NCBI GenBank assembly: GCA_001600875.1 | Contig: BCLD01000004.1 | Span: 632,553 to 696,552, forward strand | Length of the DNA stretch: 64,000 nucleotides | Direction: 5' to 3' | Source of the DNA: Solicoccozyma terricola | Lineage: Eukaryota > Basidiomycota > Tremellomycetes > Filobasidiales > Piskurozymaceae | Part shown: piece after piece, positions 45,193-58,200 of the stretch | Layout: every line of letters begins with the position of its first letter | Position numbering within the stretch: the first letter of the stretch is position 1 | Translations under genes and position numbers: made by a program | The notes under the pieces: model-generated | What the model saw: only the letters and a program-made list of their open reading frames with translations | Databases searched by the model: none | Told to the model about the DNA's origin: nothing

Positions 45193-48100
45193 ATGAAGCG
45201 CTTCTTCAAGCCGAAGGGAAAAGACGATAAACCAATTCCTTACCCGATAGAGTTACCTCAATCCAGTACATCGTCTTTCACAGAACCACCATCTATTCAT
45301 TCACCATATGGTCAAAATCAACCTCATTATCGATCAGAAGGGTTTACCATCCCTCAACCACCATCTCAATCACCCGGGGATTCAACCATTCCGAGAGTCT
45401 CGGATAGAACAGCACACCCGAAACAAGATACAAACGATCATAGTCGATGGCATGTCCATCAGACATCTCATCACGAATCTCGAGATGGACTGAGGAATAT
45501 GACAAGGGACATCGATACAGGTGGTATTGGCGGTGGAGGAGGGGGAGGGGGAGGGGGAGGTGGTGGTGGTGGTGGTGGTGATGCTGATGACGATGTCACA
45601 GTTCGGAGAAGGACGAGCTTGATGGCCGACGGGAAGTTGTTTGGATGGGCTCGGAATCACAAGGACAGGGACAGGGACAGGGACATAACAGAGGAGCAAA
45701 GGAGTGATGAGCACCGGTAAGCAAAAGCCCTTAGACGAGTTTTAAACGCAACCCCACACTTAATCTTCCCATGTTAATCACATACAGGACCGCAATCCCA
45801 CCTCCACAATCCAATCCTGAAGCTCGAGAGTCACCTACCAGAGGATATTACCTCCCACCTGGTGCTCAACCTCCCGACCCAATCGCCTCACTCATGTCAT
45901 CTCGACCCTATCCTCCCTCCAACCCATCACGACCACGAACAAATTCCGGCGGTAGAGATTACCTCTCTGGAAGGTCGACAGCTCCGCTCTCACCTAGGAG
46001 TTCGCAAGCGGACCCTAGCCCAAGATCAGAGTCGCCCTTTGGATATGGAGGAAACAGAGATCGGTCTGCAAAACCCCCTAGAACGACATTACCAGTCCCC
46101 GTGGCGATGACGATGCCGATGTTATCACCAACGCCAGTGTCTGGACGACGACATTCTGGATCTGAAAACAGGAGTTCAGCGAGCTTGGACCAGGAATCTT
46201 TGTTGCAACACACGCAGTCGAGTAACATTGACCCTATGGTAGAACATGGTCGCATCCGGATTTCTCAAACTCCGGCTACCTCATCGGAAGATGATCTTCC
46301 TACACCCATCTACGCACGACAAATGGAAAATAAAGATCCAATCGCATTTGTTGCACCTCGTTCTGCTCCGCGAATTCCGACGTTCCCGAAACCGGACGGA
46401 GATGCGAATTCACCAGGATCAAGGGATATTGGCGCTAATGCGATGGGTAACAACACAACCATGGTTTCAAGCGCTGTTGCCTCAACTGCATCCATGGAGA
46501 GTACGATCGCCATGGCCCACGGTTCGTCGCAATCAATCCCACATGACAATGGATTTTCAGCAACCGGCGACGAGAGGAAGCGAGATAAAGCGGGGAGATT
46601 GTTTGGACTCGTTGTCAAGGGACGAGACAAGGAGAAAGATCGAGCAAAGTTACCGGGAATTCCATACCCTGGGTCTCCAGAAGACTACGCTGGTAGTCAA
46701 ACCCATATGCTCGGCTTGGATGCTAGGTCCAATGACGAAGCTGCTCATCCTGCATTCGGAGGCGGCGTTGTTCAGCCTGTCACTGTCATTGAGCCGATAT
46801 CAAAGAAGGCGAGAGACAATGCGGAGAGAGCAGAGAAGGATAGGCGGAAGGAGATGCAAAAGAGAGAGAAGGATTTCTTGAAGGAGCTTGAAAAGAAGGA
46901 GAGAGCTCGTGTGGAAGAGGCAGATACCGTAGGCAAAGCCGTCGGTGAGTGAGGAAGATAGTACAATCTACCGAGTTTCATAGCTGAACTTTACATCGCC
47001 TGGTTACACAGCCGATATGTGTCGTCGAGGTCGAGGTGCAGACTTTGGGGAAATCCTGTTGCTCTGCGAGCGTGTCGCGCACTCTCCGGAGTCTGTCGCC
47101 AAGGACGCAGCAAGAGCAGTTCGAAAGGAGCTCAAACATGGTGAAAGCGAGATGGCAAAGGTCACAGCGGCGAAAATTTGGTTGCTTGGATGTACCAATA
47201 GTGCGGAAAAGGGGGGTTTCAGATGTGAGTCAAGTTTTCGCCATTATCATCCACCTTCCTGAATTGAGCTTTTCCTGAATTGACCTCTCGCAACCTTTCA
47301 AGCTTATGCAACGGATAAGAAATTCATGGCGACCGTGCAAGATATCTTGTCCGGATCAGATGACAAGGTAGCAATACATCCAGAGACTTATGACCGAATA
47401 AGGGAGACCCTTGCCCATTTGAATTACAACTTCGGCACGGTTAAGGGGTGCGAACTGCTAAGGTCAAGCTGGAACAAAATCAAGACGTCGGATGAGCCGG
47501 AGGAGGTAAGTCAAAATTATCCCAACGATCGAAGCCACCTGCTAACGTGCGAGATGAGCAGGGCTACCCACTCGCAACCTCTCATCCCGTTTACTCAACG
47601 CACGACCGTCTGCTCGACAAGAGTGAAGCACCGACTGCGGCCAAGATGCCCACAGCACTTCCTTCAAGGTTACGCCAGGCTCCGTCGTTCGTTGCGATGA
47701 TTCCAGACGAAGACGAAGAGATTGAACGTTTGGTCAGGGAGTGTGTCGCTGCCAAGGAACACGCTCGTGTACTCCAGCAGGCTTTGACATTCACAACACC
47801 CGGGCGAATGGAATCCGAACCAGTCATCCAAGTGAGCGTGTGATGGTAGGTAGCCATTGAAACGTCGTTGCTGATCACTCACACCTTCACAGGAATTCTA
47901 CGACATTTGCGTCAAGGATCAGATGTCCATGGTCTCTCAAATGGGATGGGCAAGCGCACAGGCAGATCGCTCACGTGATGCGCGGGGTGTCACCACCCCG
48001 ATGGGGGTCTCCGAAAACGACGATGCGGCCCCCTTCAGCAAAGAACTGGATGCCCCTCTTGCTGAAACAGCATTCGCGGAATTGCTCGAAGCCAATGCTG

Positions 48101-49276
48101 AGCTTTCTGAGGTCCTAAATATTCACAACGAAATGTCAGCAATGGCTCGTGTCGAGCGGGACACACGCCTGGCGAAGGAGCGCAGTAAGACTGATACTCG
48201 TATGGAGCGAAATGTCAGTTATGAAAGACCTTTTCCCCGCTCCTGGTCTATTGACTGATATTTCTTGATCGCGCAAAACAGCGTTACGAATTCACGTATG
48301 ATGGCTTGGTTCCTCCACCAGGTATAACTGAAGGCGGTTCGTCAAGGTCTCCGTCACCCAAGCCCTTCTCTCTCCCGGAGGATAACATATCGATAGCGAC
48401 ACACTCGACGTCAGGTCCCAAATCCTCCTGGCTGCATGAGAATCGGTACTCTAGGGATGCACTGACACTCGAGTCTAGCACCTATTCTGACGGGATCCCG
48501 ATGTCGCGCACCACTACCCCTGACTCCCAGATCAGCGGTCAGCCACCCAGATTCCCACCACAGCCTCGAACCGCCTCACCTACGAGACTCGGACACAAGA
48601 TTCAGGGTCCTCGGCCGCTTGCCGAGTCACTCAAGCGAGGAGCTAACGGAAGTGCCTCCAGCCTTCGCAATCTGCAGTCGGTTGCAAGGCCATCATCGCT
48701 GCTTGGTCCTGGCGACAGGAAGTTTATTAGTGGATTCCTTGTTGCGAATGGCCAAGAGGAAAGCGATCCGGATGATACAGTGTTCCCGGCAACCAATCCA
48801 AGTGCAAAAGCGCTCGGCAAGCGGCCGGCGATGATTACGGATGGAGGCAAGTTGCGGATGAATGCTTGCTCGAATGAACCTTCTGTCTGACCATATGATC
48901 GTCTTTCACAGCGTCCTTTGATCCGGATGACATCTGGAAGGGGCCCGAGGCCCCAAGTGTAGCTCACACTGAGGAGGACTCTTCGTCCGAAGAGGATTTC
49001 CTCAAACCTGCACCACCCAAATCGGTAGTGTGGGCATACGACGCTTATCGTGATCAAGAAGCTCGTGGGAGGGCACAACGGGAAAGCAAGACGCAGAGAA
49101 AGATTGCGATCGATCCAACAGGTCCCAATGGCTCAAGTGCCATGTCATCTTCATACGATACAAGCTCGCTAGAGAAGGCGGAGGATATTCCAGAGAGCCA
49201 GATTCCGCTGGATGAAGCTGAAGCACCACTGAAAAGAAAAACCAGTACAAGGTGGAAGAAGCCTTGGAAGCAATAA
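45193..49276 (+). CDS. VHS-domain protein with GAT-like helices (LSB5/GGA type)
   Basis: Probable endosomal or actin-patch trafficking adaptor. ATG at 45193 (CACCATGAAG). The N-terminal 580 residues are disordered, with a run of about 17 Gly and repeated R-D-K basic-acidic segments such as LFGLVVKGRDKEKDRAKLPG, then a coiled stretch KKARDNAERAEKDRRKEMQK. A VHS domain is spread over several exons: ADMCRRGRGADFGEILLLCE, RVAHSPESVAKDAARAVRKE, VTAAKIWLLGCTNSAEKGGF, YATDKKFMATVQDILSG. A GAT-like helical part follows: EEIERLVRECVAAKEHARVL, EFYDICVKDQMSMVSQMGWA, FAELLEANAELSEVLNIHNE. The C-terminus is Ser/Pro-rich with SFDPDDIWKGPEAPS and a basic end WKKPWKQ, stop at 49276. The VHS followed by GAT without an SH3 suggests LSB5 rather than HRS/STAM; disordered N-terminal length is unusual. 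About eight exons. Confidence 0.8.
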
Positions 49277-49432
49277 TTATGAACCCAATAGTCCATTTCC
49301 ACACACTTGCTGAGTCGAGGAGACAGACGAGGACAAGGAAGGGGAAGAACAGACGAATGCCAGTAATGACCATCATGCAATGTTATGTATTACGAAAGAC
49401 GATACATGATGAGAACAAATGTGACACATGTA

Positions 49433-51409
49433 CTAGTTCTTCCAGCTGCGCAGTCGACTCATGATTCAGTCGCAAAATCGGGTGTAATAGAACTCGGGAC
49501 GACTCACATCTTGACCGTTTTATCGCGTCCACCACTGACAACCTTGTCAGCCACAAAGTCAACACAGTACACCTCATCAGTGTGACCCGGCAGATCGATC
49601 CGGATCTTGAACGTTTTGAGATCCCATAACTGTGGAAGGGGGCGGCTTAGCAGAAATCGACAACATTGATGGCATGGCGGTCTCACCTTTAGGGTGGTGT
49701 CCTTGCTTGCGCTGATAAGTATCCGTGAATCCGCGGACCAAGCCAGACGGTACACAGCCGCAACATGTCCACGCAAGGATGCCACGAATCTACAGCAGAG
49801 TCCAGGTGAGTAAGACATCTCTATACATCAAATTATGTGGTGATCCTCCAGCTACTCACTTCCCCGTCTTCCCGTCCCAAATCTTGACAGCATTATCGAA
49901 TCCTGCGCTTGCAATCAACCTTCCATCCGGACTAAATGCCACATGATTGACTTGTTTCTGATGTCCCATAAGTCTAGCTGTCGGTTTCTTCACATTTCCT
50001 TCCGCGTTCTCCGCTTGATTCGGCCACAAGAACAAAGTGTGATCGTCAGAGCCAGAGATCAACACCTCGGGAGTGAGAGCGATGTGGGACTTGTATCTTG
50101 CTAATGCGGCAGCCTGAGCTGATTCGTCGTCCTTTGGTACTTTTCCATGATGGTCGAAGGGACCAGTTCGAAGGATAAAGTCCGTGGATAATGCTAAAGT
50201 GTTCACCCAATGTGCGTGCTCGTTGAGAGTTCGAATGATTTTGCCATCCTTTCCGCTCCAGATTTTGATGGTCCTATCGCTACTCCCGGTATAAATCAAA
50301 CCCTCTCCTCCCCATTTGACAACATTGACACTTGCTGTATGTCCCGAAAGGGTGAACTCGGCATAAGTTCGAGTCGAAGACCAGACTTTGGCTGTACCAT
50401 CTTTGGACGACGAGACGAGACGTGGTGAAGTTGCGTTCCTGGTAGTTGGCGCGCAAAGACTGTCATGTCAGTAACAGTCGTGTGAGATGGGGGGTAAATT
50501 GAAAGGGGATTCACTCACAAATGAATCGGTTCCCAAGACAAAGAAGTGATCCACTTTGTATGTCCACGATGAGCATCACCGACAGCTTTGCCAGTTTTTG
50601 GGTCCCAGAACCTAACGTGACCATCATGCCCACCAGTTCCAACCAGTCTTTCTCTACCTTCCCATTCAACACACAGTACCCATCCCTTGTGACCTGATAA
50701 CTTGTGCTTGGGTAGCTCACTCTCCATGTCCCATATACGGGCAGTGGCGTCTCCAGAACCAGTGCAGGCGTATTTACCTGTTGGGGAAAGTGCGCAACAG
50801 AGGATGGGTGACGCGTGGCCTTAAGAGGGTAACGGGACAAATATCAGGTCCCAACGATCTGTATGTAACTGACTAGGACACACTCACCTGATAAAGTGGA
50901 ACTACATCGTCCAACCGATCTCACTCTGAATACAGCCTGGGGTTCGCAAACCACCTCGAACACATCTTCAGGGGAGAATTCGGAAGCTCCTGGTTTTTTC
51001 GAGGTAAGGATATCTTCTTGAATGGAGGAATTGATCTGAAGACGGGCTGATTGTGGGGTGGATGAGGTTGATGGAACCGAGGACGGTCTTGGGACGAGGT
51101 GGAAGGCGTATGGGAGGGGTTCTGCAGTCTGTGCGAAAACGGAGGTTCAGAAAGGCGTTCCCTTTTTCCTGCAACACAAAGCAAGGTAAAAAAACTTACC
51201 TCTCCTCTAAGCTTGTTGACCAACATCTGCATAGCATCCCTTCCCGTGTTCGCCGGCAAGTTGATGGCAGGTCCAAGGAAGCTGCCATCTTCGGCATTTT
51301 TGAACTGGATCACTACGTGAGGGACATCTGCCGGTGCTGGAGCTTCGACATGCTTGGCTGGGTCGAAGTTGAGCTTCTGACGCTTGGGAGGCGGGAGGAG
51401 GGTTGCCAT
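49433..51409 (-). CDS. NLE1/RSA4: Notchless homolog, 60S ribosome assembly WD40 protein
   Basis: Nucleolar/nuclear factor on pre-60S particles that couples to the AAA ATPase Rea1/Midasin for remodelling. ATG at 51409 opens MATLLPPPKRQKLNFDPAKH; a start at 51496 is also open but less likely. The N-terminal ubiquitin-like NLE domain: VVIQFKNAEDGSFLGPAINL, AMQMLVNKLRGE, then SPEDVFEVVCEPQAVFRVRS. Eight WD units follow, including CSSTLSGHASPILCCALSPT, TARIWDMESELPKHKLSGHK, GTGGHDGHVRFWDPKTGKAV, YTGSSDRTIKIWSGKDGKII, ISGSDDHTLFLWPNQ, MGHQKQVNHVAFSPDGRLIA and LRGHVAAVYRLAWSADSRIL. The last exon is only nine coding bases plus stop: AAGAT|CTGGAAGAACTAG reads KTVKIWKN, stop at 49433-49435; reading through the donor would give an early TGA. 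Convergent with the VHS gene, 156 bp apart. Confidence 0.94.
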
Positions 51410-51723
51410 GACGAGGTCAGGAGGGGAGAGGGAGGTGGATGGATGATATATATACCTTGTACGGAGGAGGAGGATGTCGACACACCCACGAACCATCTTT
51501 CAAAATAAAGTTGGGACTGGCTGGATCGAGTCACGTGAAAGATGGAAAGTAGCGGGGAGGGGAGGGGCGAGGGGCAAACAGCATCGAGGGGAAGCCCAGT
51601 CTAGGTGGTGCCGAGGCCATGTCGAGACTGCCATCCTCGGTTGCTGATGGACGAGCATGGCATCACGCATTCACGTCCACAAATCGTCAATCAATGAAAT
51701 ACAACATTTACTCCCCGCGATGC

Positions 51724-52973
51724 TCAGAAGCCTGAACATAACACGACGTTCTATCAGCACAGGAAAGCGCGACTTCCATCTCCAAGCCACCCACAAAACA
51801 GACTCACCATACTTCTTTCCAGATTCCCTCTTATTCCTCTTATTCTGCGCGATACGATCCTCTAATTGCGACCGATTCATATGTGCATCCTTGAGAAGAG
51901 CACTGAGTTGATGTCTTTGACCTGCTATGCCCGTCGTTTTCCCAATAGCCTATCCCGTCCCATCCGATTCAGCTGGCCACGTTGCAACGGAGACGGAAAA
52001 GAAAAAGAAAAAGAAAACATCACAAGGAAACTCACCTTGTAGTCCGATTCCTCATCATGAGTCTCTCCGCCCGTCAGTTTCTTCCTCTCCTCGATCAATT
52101 TCCTCTCATCTTTCATCCTCTTTTGAACATCGATACTCTCCATCCCTTCTCTCTCCATGCCTGCCATACCATCCCAATCCTTCCCCACCGGTCCTTCCTC
52201 GTCTTTGAAGAATGACATGTAGTATTCAGGCTCGTAAGCGGCCCAAGAACCGGAGGGGAGTTGGTAGTACCCGGGATATGGATCGTTGACTGTCGGGGGT
52301 GGTGGAACGTAGTCTGCCACTTCCGGAGCTGAGCGGATGGATATGGATGCTTTAGGAGGAATGGAGGCTTTGGGTATTGCTGTTGTTGTTTGAGATGATC
52401 CTGGTAGTGAAAAGGAATCGTGGGTTGTTAGGGGAGTTTCATGAAGTGGCAGCTGAAAAAGGGATCCTACGCACCAAGTCCGAAAAAGTCGAGTTCAGCA
52501 GCTTTAACTGGAGCTTTGCCCTTGCCCGCTTTATTTCGCAAGCTCGGCGGCAGGAGTATATTGGCAGGTGTTTCGTTCGACATCTCATCATCCTGTAGAT
52601 TAATAGCTTCGCCTCCCGAAGGGTTTGCATTTGTCGAAGCTGGCACTGATCCATTTCCGCCTGTGGGAGGCCCTCTCTTGGACGCCGGCAAAGCTCTCTT
52701 CGGCTGTGGCAGCATGTCCAGCAATGCACTCTTCCCCTTTCCGCCTGCATCACCTAGTCTCGGTTTCTTTCTCGACGAATCAGGAGCACCACGGTCTTCC
52801 TCATCATTGTCTTCTACTGCAAGCGGTTTCAGATCGAATCCAATCTTTACCGCTGCTCGTTTCTTGGTTTGCGGTTTGGAGGTGGATGCGGGCGGTGCTT
52901 GGACAGAGGGACCAGCGATCTCGGTATCTGAGCCGGAGCCGGAGTCGGACCCGTATTCGGCTAGAAGACCCAT
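51724..52973 (-). CDS. PRCC-domain protein (mitotic checkpoint regulator family)
   Basis: Homologue of PRCC, a nuclear, spliceosome-associated protein in animals whose partner is MAD2L2. ATG at 52973 opens MGLLAEYGSDSGSGSDTE, the typical PRCC N-terminus (LxxYGSD). Then comes an acidic/basic Ser/Pro region (KKRAAVKIGFDLKPLAVEDN, KSALLDMLPQPKRALP), AAELDFFGLG, VADYVPPPPTVNDPYPGYYQ, YMSFFKDEEGP and an ESIDVQKRMKDERKLIEE helix. The C-terminal conserved end is GIAGQRHQLSALLKDAHMNR, then NKRNKRESGKKYG. The final intron leaves a last exon of GGC TTC TGA, reading KKYGF, stop at 51724-51726. Conserved features sit at both ends, as in the family. Three or more introns. Confidence 0.88.
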
Positions 52974-53148
52974 GGTTGAGTTGACGTTGATACAGCACGA
53001 CACAGATCTGTATGGATGAGGACGTCTTAGACGATGTTTGGGTTACAGCCAAAGTTGCACGTGACAGACAACTGACGAGATTCATGTCAACCATGTACAC
53101 CATTGCTCTACGTATCTTTTTACAACAGCCAACTAGCATCCCTGCGTG

Positions 53149-55111
53149 TCAGCAGGTCCAATCCCAACCTCCTTCAACCGCACCTGGACATGTCCCGGGC
53201 AAAACATTCCACCAATCCGAGGCTAACAGCGCGGCAGCGTTTCTCCCTGATAGAGCCTGTGTTTCCATAGTCGATATCCATGGTTCTTGAGCGGCCAGGT
53301 AGAGGAACGTTGAATTTCGACCTAGTGGGAAAATGGGAGGAAATGTATCCGTTGGTGGCAATCTGTATTGGGGGGTGGGTGGTTAGCCAGAGTTGCACGT
53401 TGAAAACTGGATAACCTGTGAAGTAAAGAGAATTTCCTTACTTTGGATAGCTGTCCCATTCCTTCCTCAACACCCATCCGACCTGACCTGCCCCAAATAC
53501 CTCCTCCAACCACTCATCACTCTTCTGTTCCATACTGAAGATCTTCACCACCCACTCATCTCTATCTTCCGCAACCTTCCCGTGGTATGTGATGCTTTGA
53601 AACTCCGGTAGTGGCGAACCTGTATCACGCGATGTCTCAGCCGACGTGAGGATAGTAATGGGTACTTTTGTCCCGTTTTCCATGCCAAAGTGAGATGGGA
53701 GAGGATGGGGAGATGTCGTTGTCAATAAAGTGACGTGTAGATGGATGTATGGTTGTTTTGGGATCGCTGCGTCGATCCGCTGTGCGATTGGATCAGAGTC
53801 GAACGAGAATGGATAGGAGAGGTGCCATGGTGCAGCAAAAATGACAGCGTCGAAAGCAGTCGGAGACGCCGTAGAAGCATTCGTATCCAAATGCCATCTA
53901 CGTAGATCGTCGGGTTGAGCTTTGATGCTGTTAACCTGTTGACATGTTACGAAACCCGCTTGTCAGCAAGCGGCAGTCTAAAGGAAAAAACACAGCACAG
54001 GAAGCAAGTCTTTTGTACTCACCTCTTCGCCAAGGCGCAACTTCGCTCCACTAGCAGTGACGAACGAATCAAATATCTGGCGATTCCCGCCGAGGACCGA
54101 GGTCTCACCACCTGTTGCCATAGACACCATTGCCGCCAATGCGTGAAGTTCCGTGATATCTTGTGCGTACTGGAAGTCCTTCCTTCGTCAGCTTCCACCA
54201 GTTAAGGACGACGTGTGGTTTGATATGAGGGGTTCTGGACACTCACGTTCACCCTCGTGGATGCCTCGACCATCTCATCAGCCCACATCGCACCAGTCTT
54301 CAAGCCCTTTACCAGGTAATTTCTCGCCACTTGACTCGTCAAGGAATCGAATTCTAAAGCTTCGTTGAGGCTCTCCACGTTCCTCCATGGTCCATTCACC
54401 TGCACCCACATCGAATCATATACCCCCACCATAGTTTTTGTGAGATCCGATACCGCAGCAAAAGTCCGCTTTGGTCCCCAATACCCATATCTCCAGAGTA
54501 ATTTGGCTTTATCCCACCAACCCACACCTCCTTTAGTGATCAAAAGAAAAGATGAACCATCCCATATTCCTATTTCGTCTTCAGAGGTGGAAGATGACCA
54601 GGGTGTCATGGACAGATTGAATTGCGATACCGCACGCATTAGGATGCGATTGACGGATACGAAAATTGATGCACCGGCTTCAATGGGTGGAAGGGTGAGA
54701 TCTTCGTATGGATAGACGACCGTGCTTCCTGTGAGAGAGAAGGCAACGAGAGAAGATGAACGGATATGCACATGGTGGGCGGCTGGCACAACACTTACGA
54801 CCACCAACATAATCCTCCCTTTCAAAGACTACGATCTCCAGTTCATCCTTGCTCAATCCAGCCTCCCTAGCTGCTCTTTCCAGAAAGAATGCCGCTGCAC
54901 TTCCGCTTGCTCCAGCTCCAATGATAGCTACTCTTTTCTTCGCATCGAGTGGCAGGTCGATACGCTGGTCGGCTGTCAGTTCCAAGCTCGGTTGTTGGAC
55001 TGGCAGGAGGTCTGAATGCGGGCTGAAGGGCGATTTGATGTACAGGATTCCGGCGATGAGACAGAAGGAGATGAGGACGACGAACAGGTGACGCCCTTGC
55101 GATGGCATCAT
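53149..55111 (-). CDS. Prenylcysteine oxidase/lyase (PCYOX), FAD-dependent
   Basis: Cleaves the thioether of prenylcysteines released from prenylated proteins, in endolysosomal or vacuolar compartments. Start: ATGs at 55111 and 55108 open MMPSQGRHLFVVLISFCLIA, a signal-anchor; an in-frame ATG at 55210 lies only 36 bp from the upstream gene's stop, so 55111 is preferred. Motifs: KKRVAIIGAGASGSAAAFFL (FAD GxGxxG) and EIVVFEREDYVGG. Then TVVYPYEDLTLPPIEAGASI, FNLSMTPWSSS, WRYGYWGPKRTFAAVSDLTK, SLTSQVARNYLVKGLKTGAM, ALAAMVSMATGGETSVLGGN and RQIFDSFVTASGAKLRLGEE, typical of the PCYOX body. The C-terminal domain reads AFDAVIFAAPWHLSYPFSF, PYIHLHVTLLTTTSPHPLPS, EFQSITYHGKVAE, VKIFSMEQKSDEWLEEVFG and LYLAAQEPWISTMETQALSG, then NAAALLASDWW. 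Five or six exons. Confidence 0.9.
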
Positions 55112-55245
55112 GTACGACTCTCGTGATGGTGGTGACGGAGAACGGTGGTGTACATTGACCTTGGGAACAATTGGGAAAGGTTGTGGTCCGTTGAAATGAA
55201 CCCGGATCATAGGTTACTAACCACTACAACATCGCTCGCCACATT

Positions 55246-58200
55246 CTACAACCCAGCCAAGCTCGAGTTCGAGTTGGCAATCGTAGACACGAGATGGTTC
55301 AAGAATGCAGCCTCACTGTAAGAAGGTCAGTCAATCATCAATTCGAGCAACCACCGCCGCGACTCTGAGAAAAGTGTTGCCGACTCACCTGCCATCCCGA
55401 TTCTTGTCATCAGTTTGCCCAAATTGCGACAATGCGAACGGATTGAAATCTCCTTCTCCACCAGTTCCACTTTGGCCACCATCGCCCATTCCCAGCATTG
55501 CATAAGCTCCATCCAGCCACGGATCCGAAAACAGGTTCAGCGACGGATCTTGAATAGAATCGTACATCGGTTGATTAAATTCCTGGCTGAGGCTTGAACC
55601 TGTTCCTTCGGCCTGATTTGTCGACGACACCGAGCTCACATCGAACGCAGTACGCAGGAGACTTTCTTGAGGTCGCAAAGGACTACCTTGCGGTTGAGTC
55701 GGAGACGTTTGGTACATATTCCCTTGATATCCTAGACCTTGAGACATCAAGCCAATCGAATTATTGGGAGGGGATGCATTGCTCGCTCCGCTGTCTGATC
55801 GCTCCCGTTGAGATCGGGGTGGTCGCAACGGCCGAGGAAGCCGCTGCGCATTGTTTGACCCTCCAAATGGTTGATGAACGTCGATCTGAGACATCCCAGG
55901 CGCAATAAATGACCATGCCGAGTCGGGAGATTGCCATGATCCGCGCTGGGCCGGCGGCTGGTCTTGCTCCGATTGGATGCTGTTCTGTTGTTGACTTATA
56001 CTTGGAGCTCGTGCTGATTGAGTATCTCTCGGCGCAATTCTGTCCTTTCCTGGTCCCCGATGTCCTGGTAAGATATGAGAATAAGGTGGGAATGCCGCTG
56101 AATTCCGTAGTGTGGCATTGGAACTGGCTTTGGCTGTGAGGAAATCGACAATCGCCATCTCGTCCTTGACGATGGGTTCGGAGATCCGACCTTGTTCGTC
56201 GAGGGCTTGACCAGCTACGATGTCAAGGAGTTTGCGAAGCTCGTCGGCGCGCGTAGAGTTTGGATCCACTGTAAAGTACCCGCCGTGATTGGGTTCGGTG
56301 AGAAAATGTTTCCCAAAGAATAACCGAGATGGGGCTTACTTTTGATGAAGACTCCAAGGACAATGTAAGAATTGAGTCTGTACCGGAATCTCTGTCAGAC
56401 TGGTTCCTACGCCCAAGCTAGAGCACATAATACTCACACTCGGTAGCCACCGCTATTGACCTTCAGGTCAACCGGCTTTTGGAATTGGAATTCCCTTCGC
56501 CCGAGAAGATCAGATTTCGCGGATTCGATGGCTGCTTCGATAGAGTATAAATATTGGTTGTCTCGATCTGGCTTTCGGAGGAGATAAGGACTTTGCACCG
56601 CGAATATGTTTTAGCCGCGTTACTGGACCTCGGAAGGAATACATGCCAAACTTACCGATGCAGGGTGATCCTTGCAAAGTAATATTCCGTAGCCAGAATA
56701 TGCCTCTGCACGAACAAATAATGATGTCGATTATCCAGCGAGGTGTCCGGATTTGAAAAAGAAAAGAAGGCAGGCAGGTTAGTCTGCCACGAAAGAAGCT
56801 CCTGATCCAGTTTCAGCACGGTGGCGTAGTCAGGTGGTCGAATGGCGAACGCTGAAGCAGGAAAATGATGAGACCAAAATGTACCATGGATGTTCGACAT
56901 CGACTTACTGTGATCTGCAATTCTTCCCATGATCTGTGCTAGTCGGTGTCTGCAGATTTGTTCGACGGGTTAGCGATTGCCGCCGACTAGACCGGTGTAT
57001 CCTCTCACCTCAGGATAGTTTGAGTATACTCCGTGGGAACGGTCAATGGCAGTCCAATACCATCGAAATCGTCCGAATCCAAATCGTCATCATTCCGATT
57101 ACACGGCTCCTTGGTGTCGGTATGAGCGTCTGATATAGCGGTAGGTCTTCCAACGAGGAGAGCCGTCGTCCTGGCAGATTCCCAGTGACGGGTCAGTCAG
57201 AGTTTTTCATGTCATTTGGCAAGGTCAGCTCACCGATCCAAGTGATACACTCCAGCGAAAGCCCTTCTACGAAGCTCGATCTCTCGCTTGCTTGAGAGAT
57301 TCAATATGGACCCATCTCTGTAGAGACCGAGCTGGAATGCCGAAGTGAGAGGAATAGCACCTTCGGCTGCGCGACGAGAGAGAAGCCTGTTGAATTGAAG
57401 ACTGCGTCAGAAACGGAACGACGTTTTGCCACTGAGAGACAGTAATCGTACATGTATCGAGCCGTAAGTAATCCAGCAAAGACGACGTCCAGGTTATCTC
57501 GCTGCAATGCCTTGGCGTAGGTGAGCGCAGACCCTATTACGCGCAATTCAAAAATCAGTGAACTTTGATAGGCCGAGGGTTTACGTGCCAAAGTACCCAA
57601 TCACTCACGGCTACTAGCGTAAAACCTTCTACTCCAGCTTTTTTGCCCCGCTTCACCGCCCCAAAGTTCAACGGGCGCAGAAAGGGTGGCAATTGCCAAC
57701 TGCAAATCATCAGGGGACCAATTGTCAGATCAGCAGTGGTGGTATCTTCATAAGATTCCATGTTACGCACCACAATGAACATCAATGGCAACCACTTTAA
57801 CATATCTGCATCTAATGGCGGATTCTCCGGATGCTGCTCGCGAATGTCAAAAAACTTGAGATATTTTCGGAAAAAGGCAGGTCGATTGAGTTTGTATCGT
57901 GTCCAGCTGAAAGAGCCGACCGGTTAGTGAGAAAAACGGGGGAGTGGATCTCCTGTATCACTCACTCGATCTCTCGGAAATACAACTCGGTCAAACTATC
58001 TGCCATCCCCTTGTCCGGAACACTCATTAGAAGCGCCACAACTGAATCCTTCTCTATTCCACTTTCGCTCAGTGTTTGTAAGATGGTAGTAACTTCTTTG
58101 GAAGGAGGATCGAGGGTTATTCGACGACGACTGAAAGTAGCAGAGGCAGGATGAAGAGGGATCGGGATTGGAGGTGTCGAAGTAGTGACAGGGATTGGGA

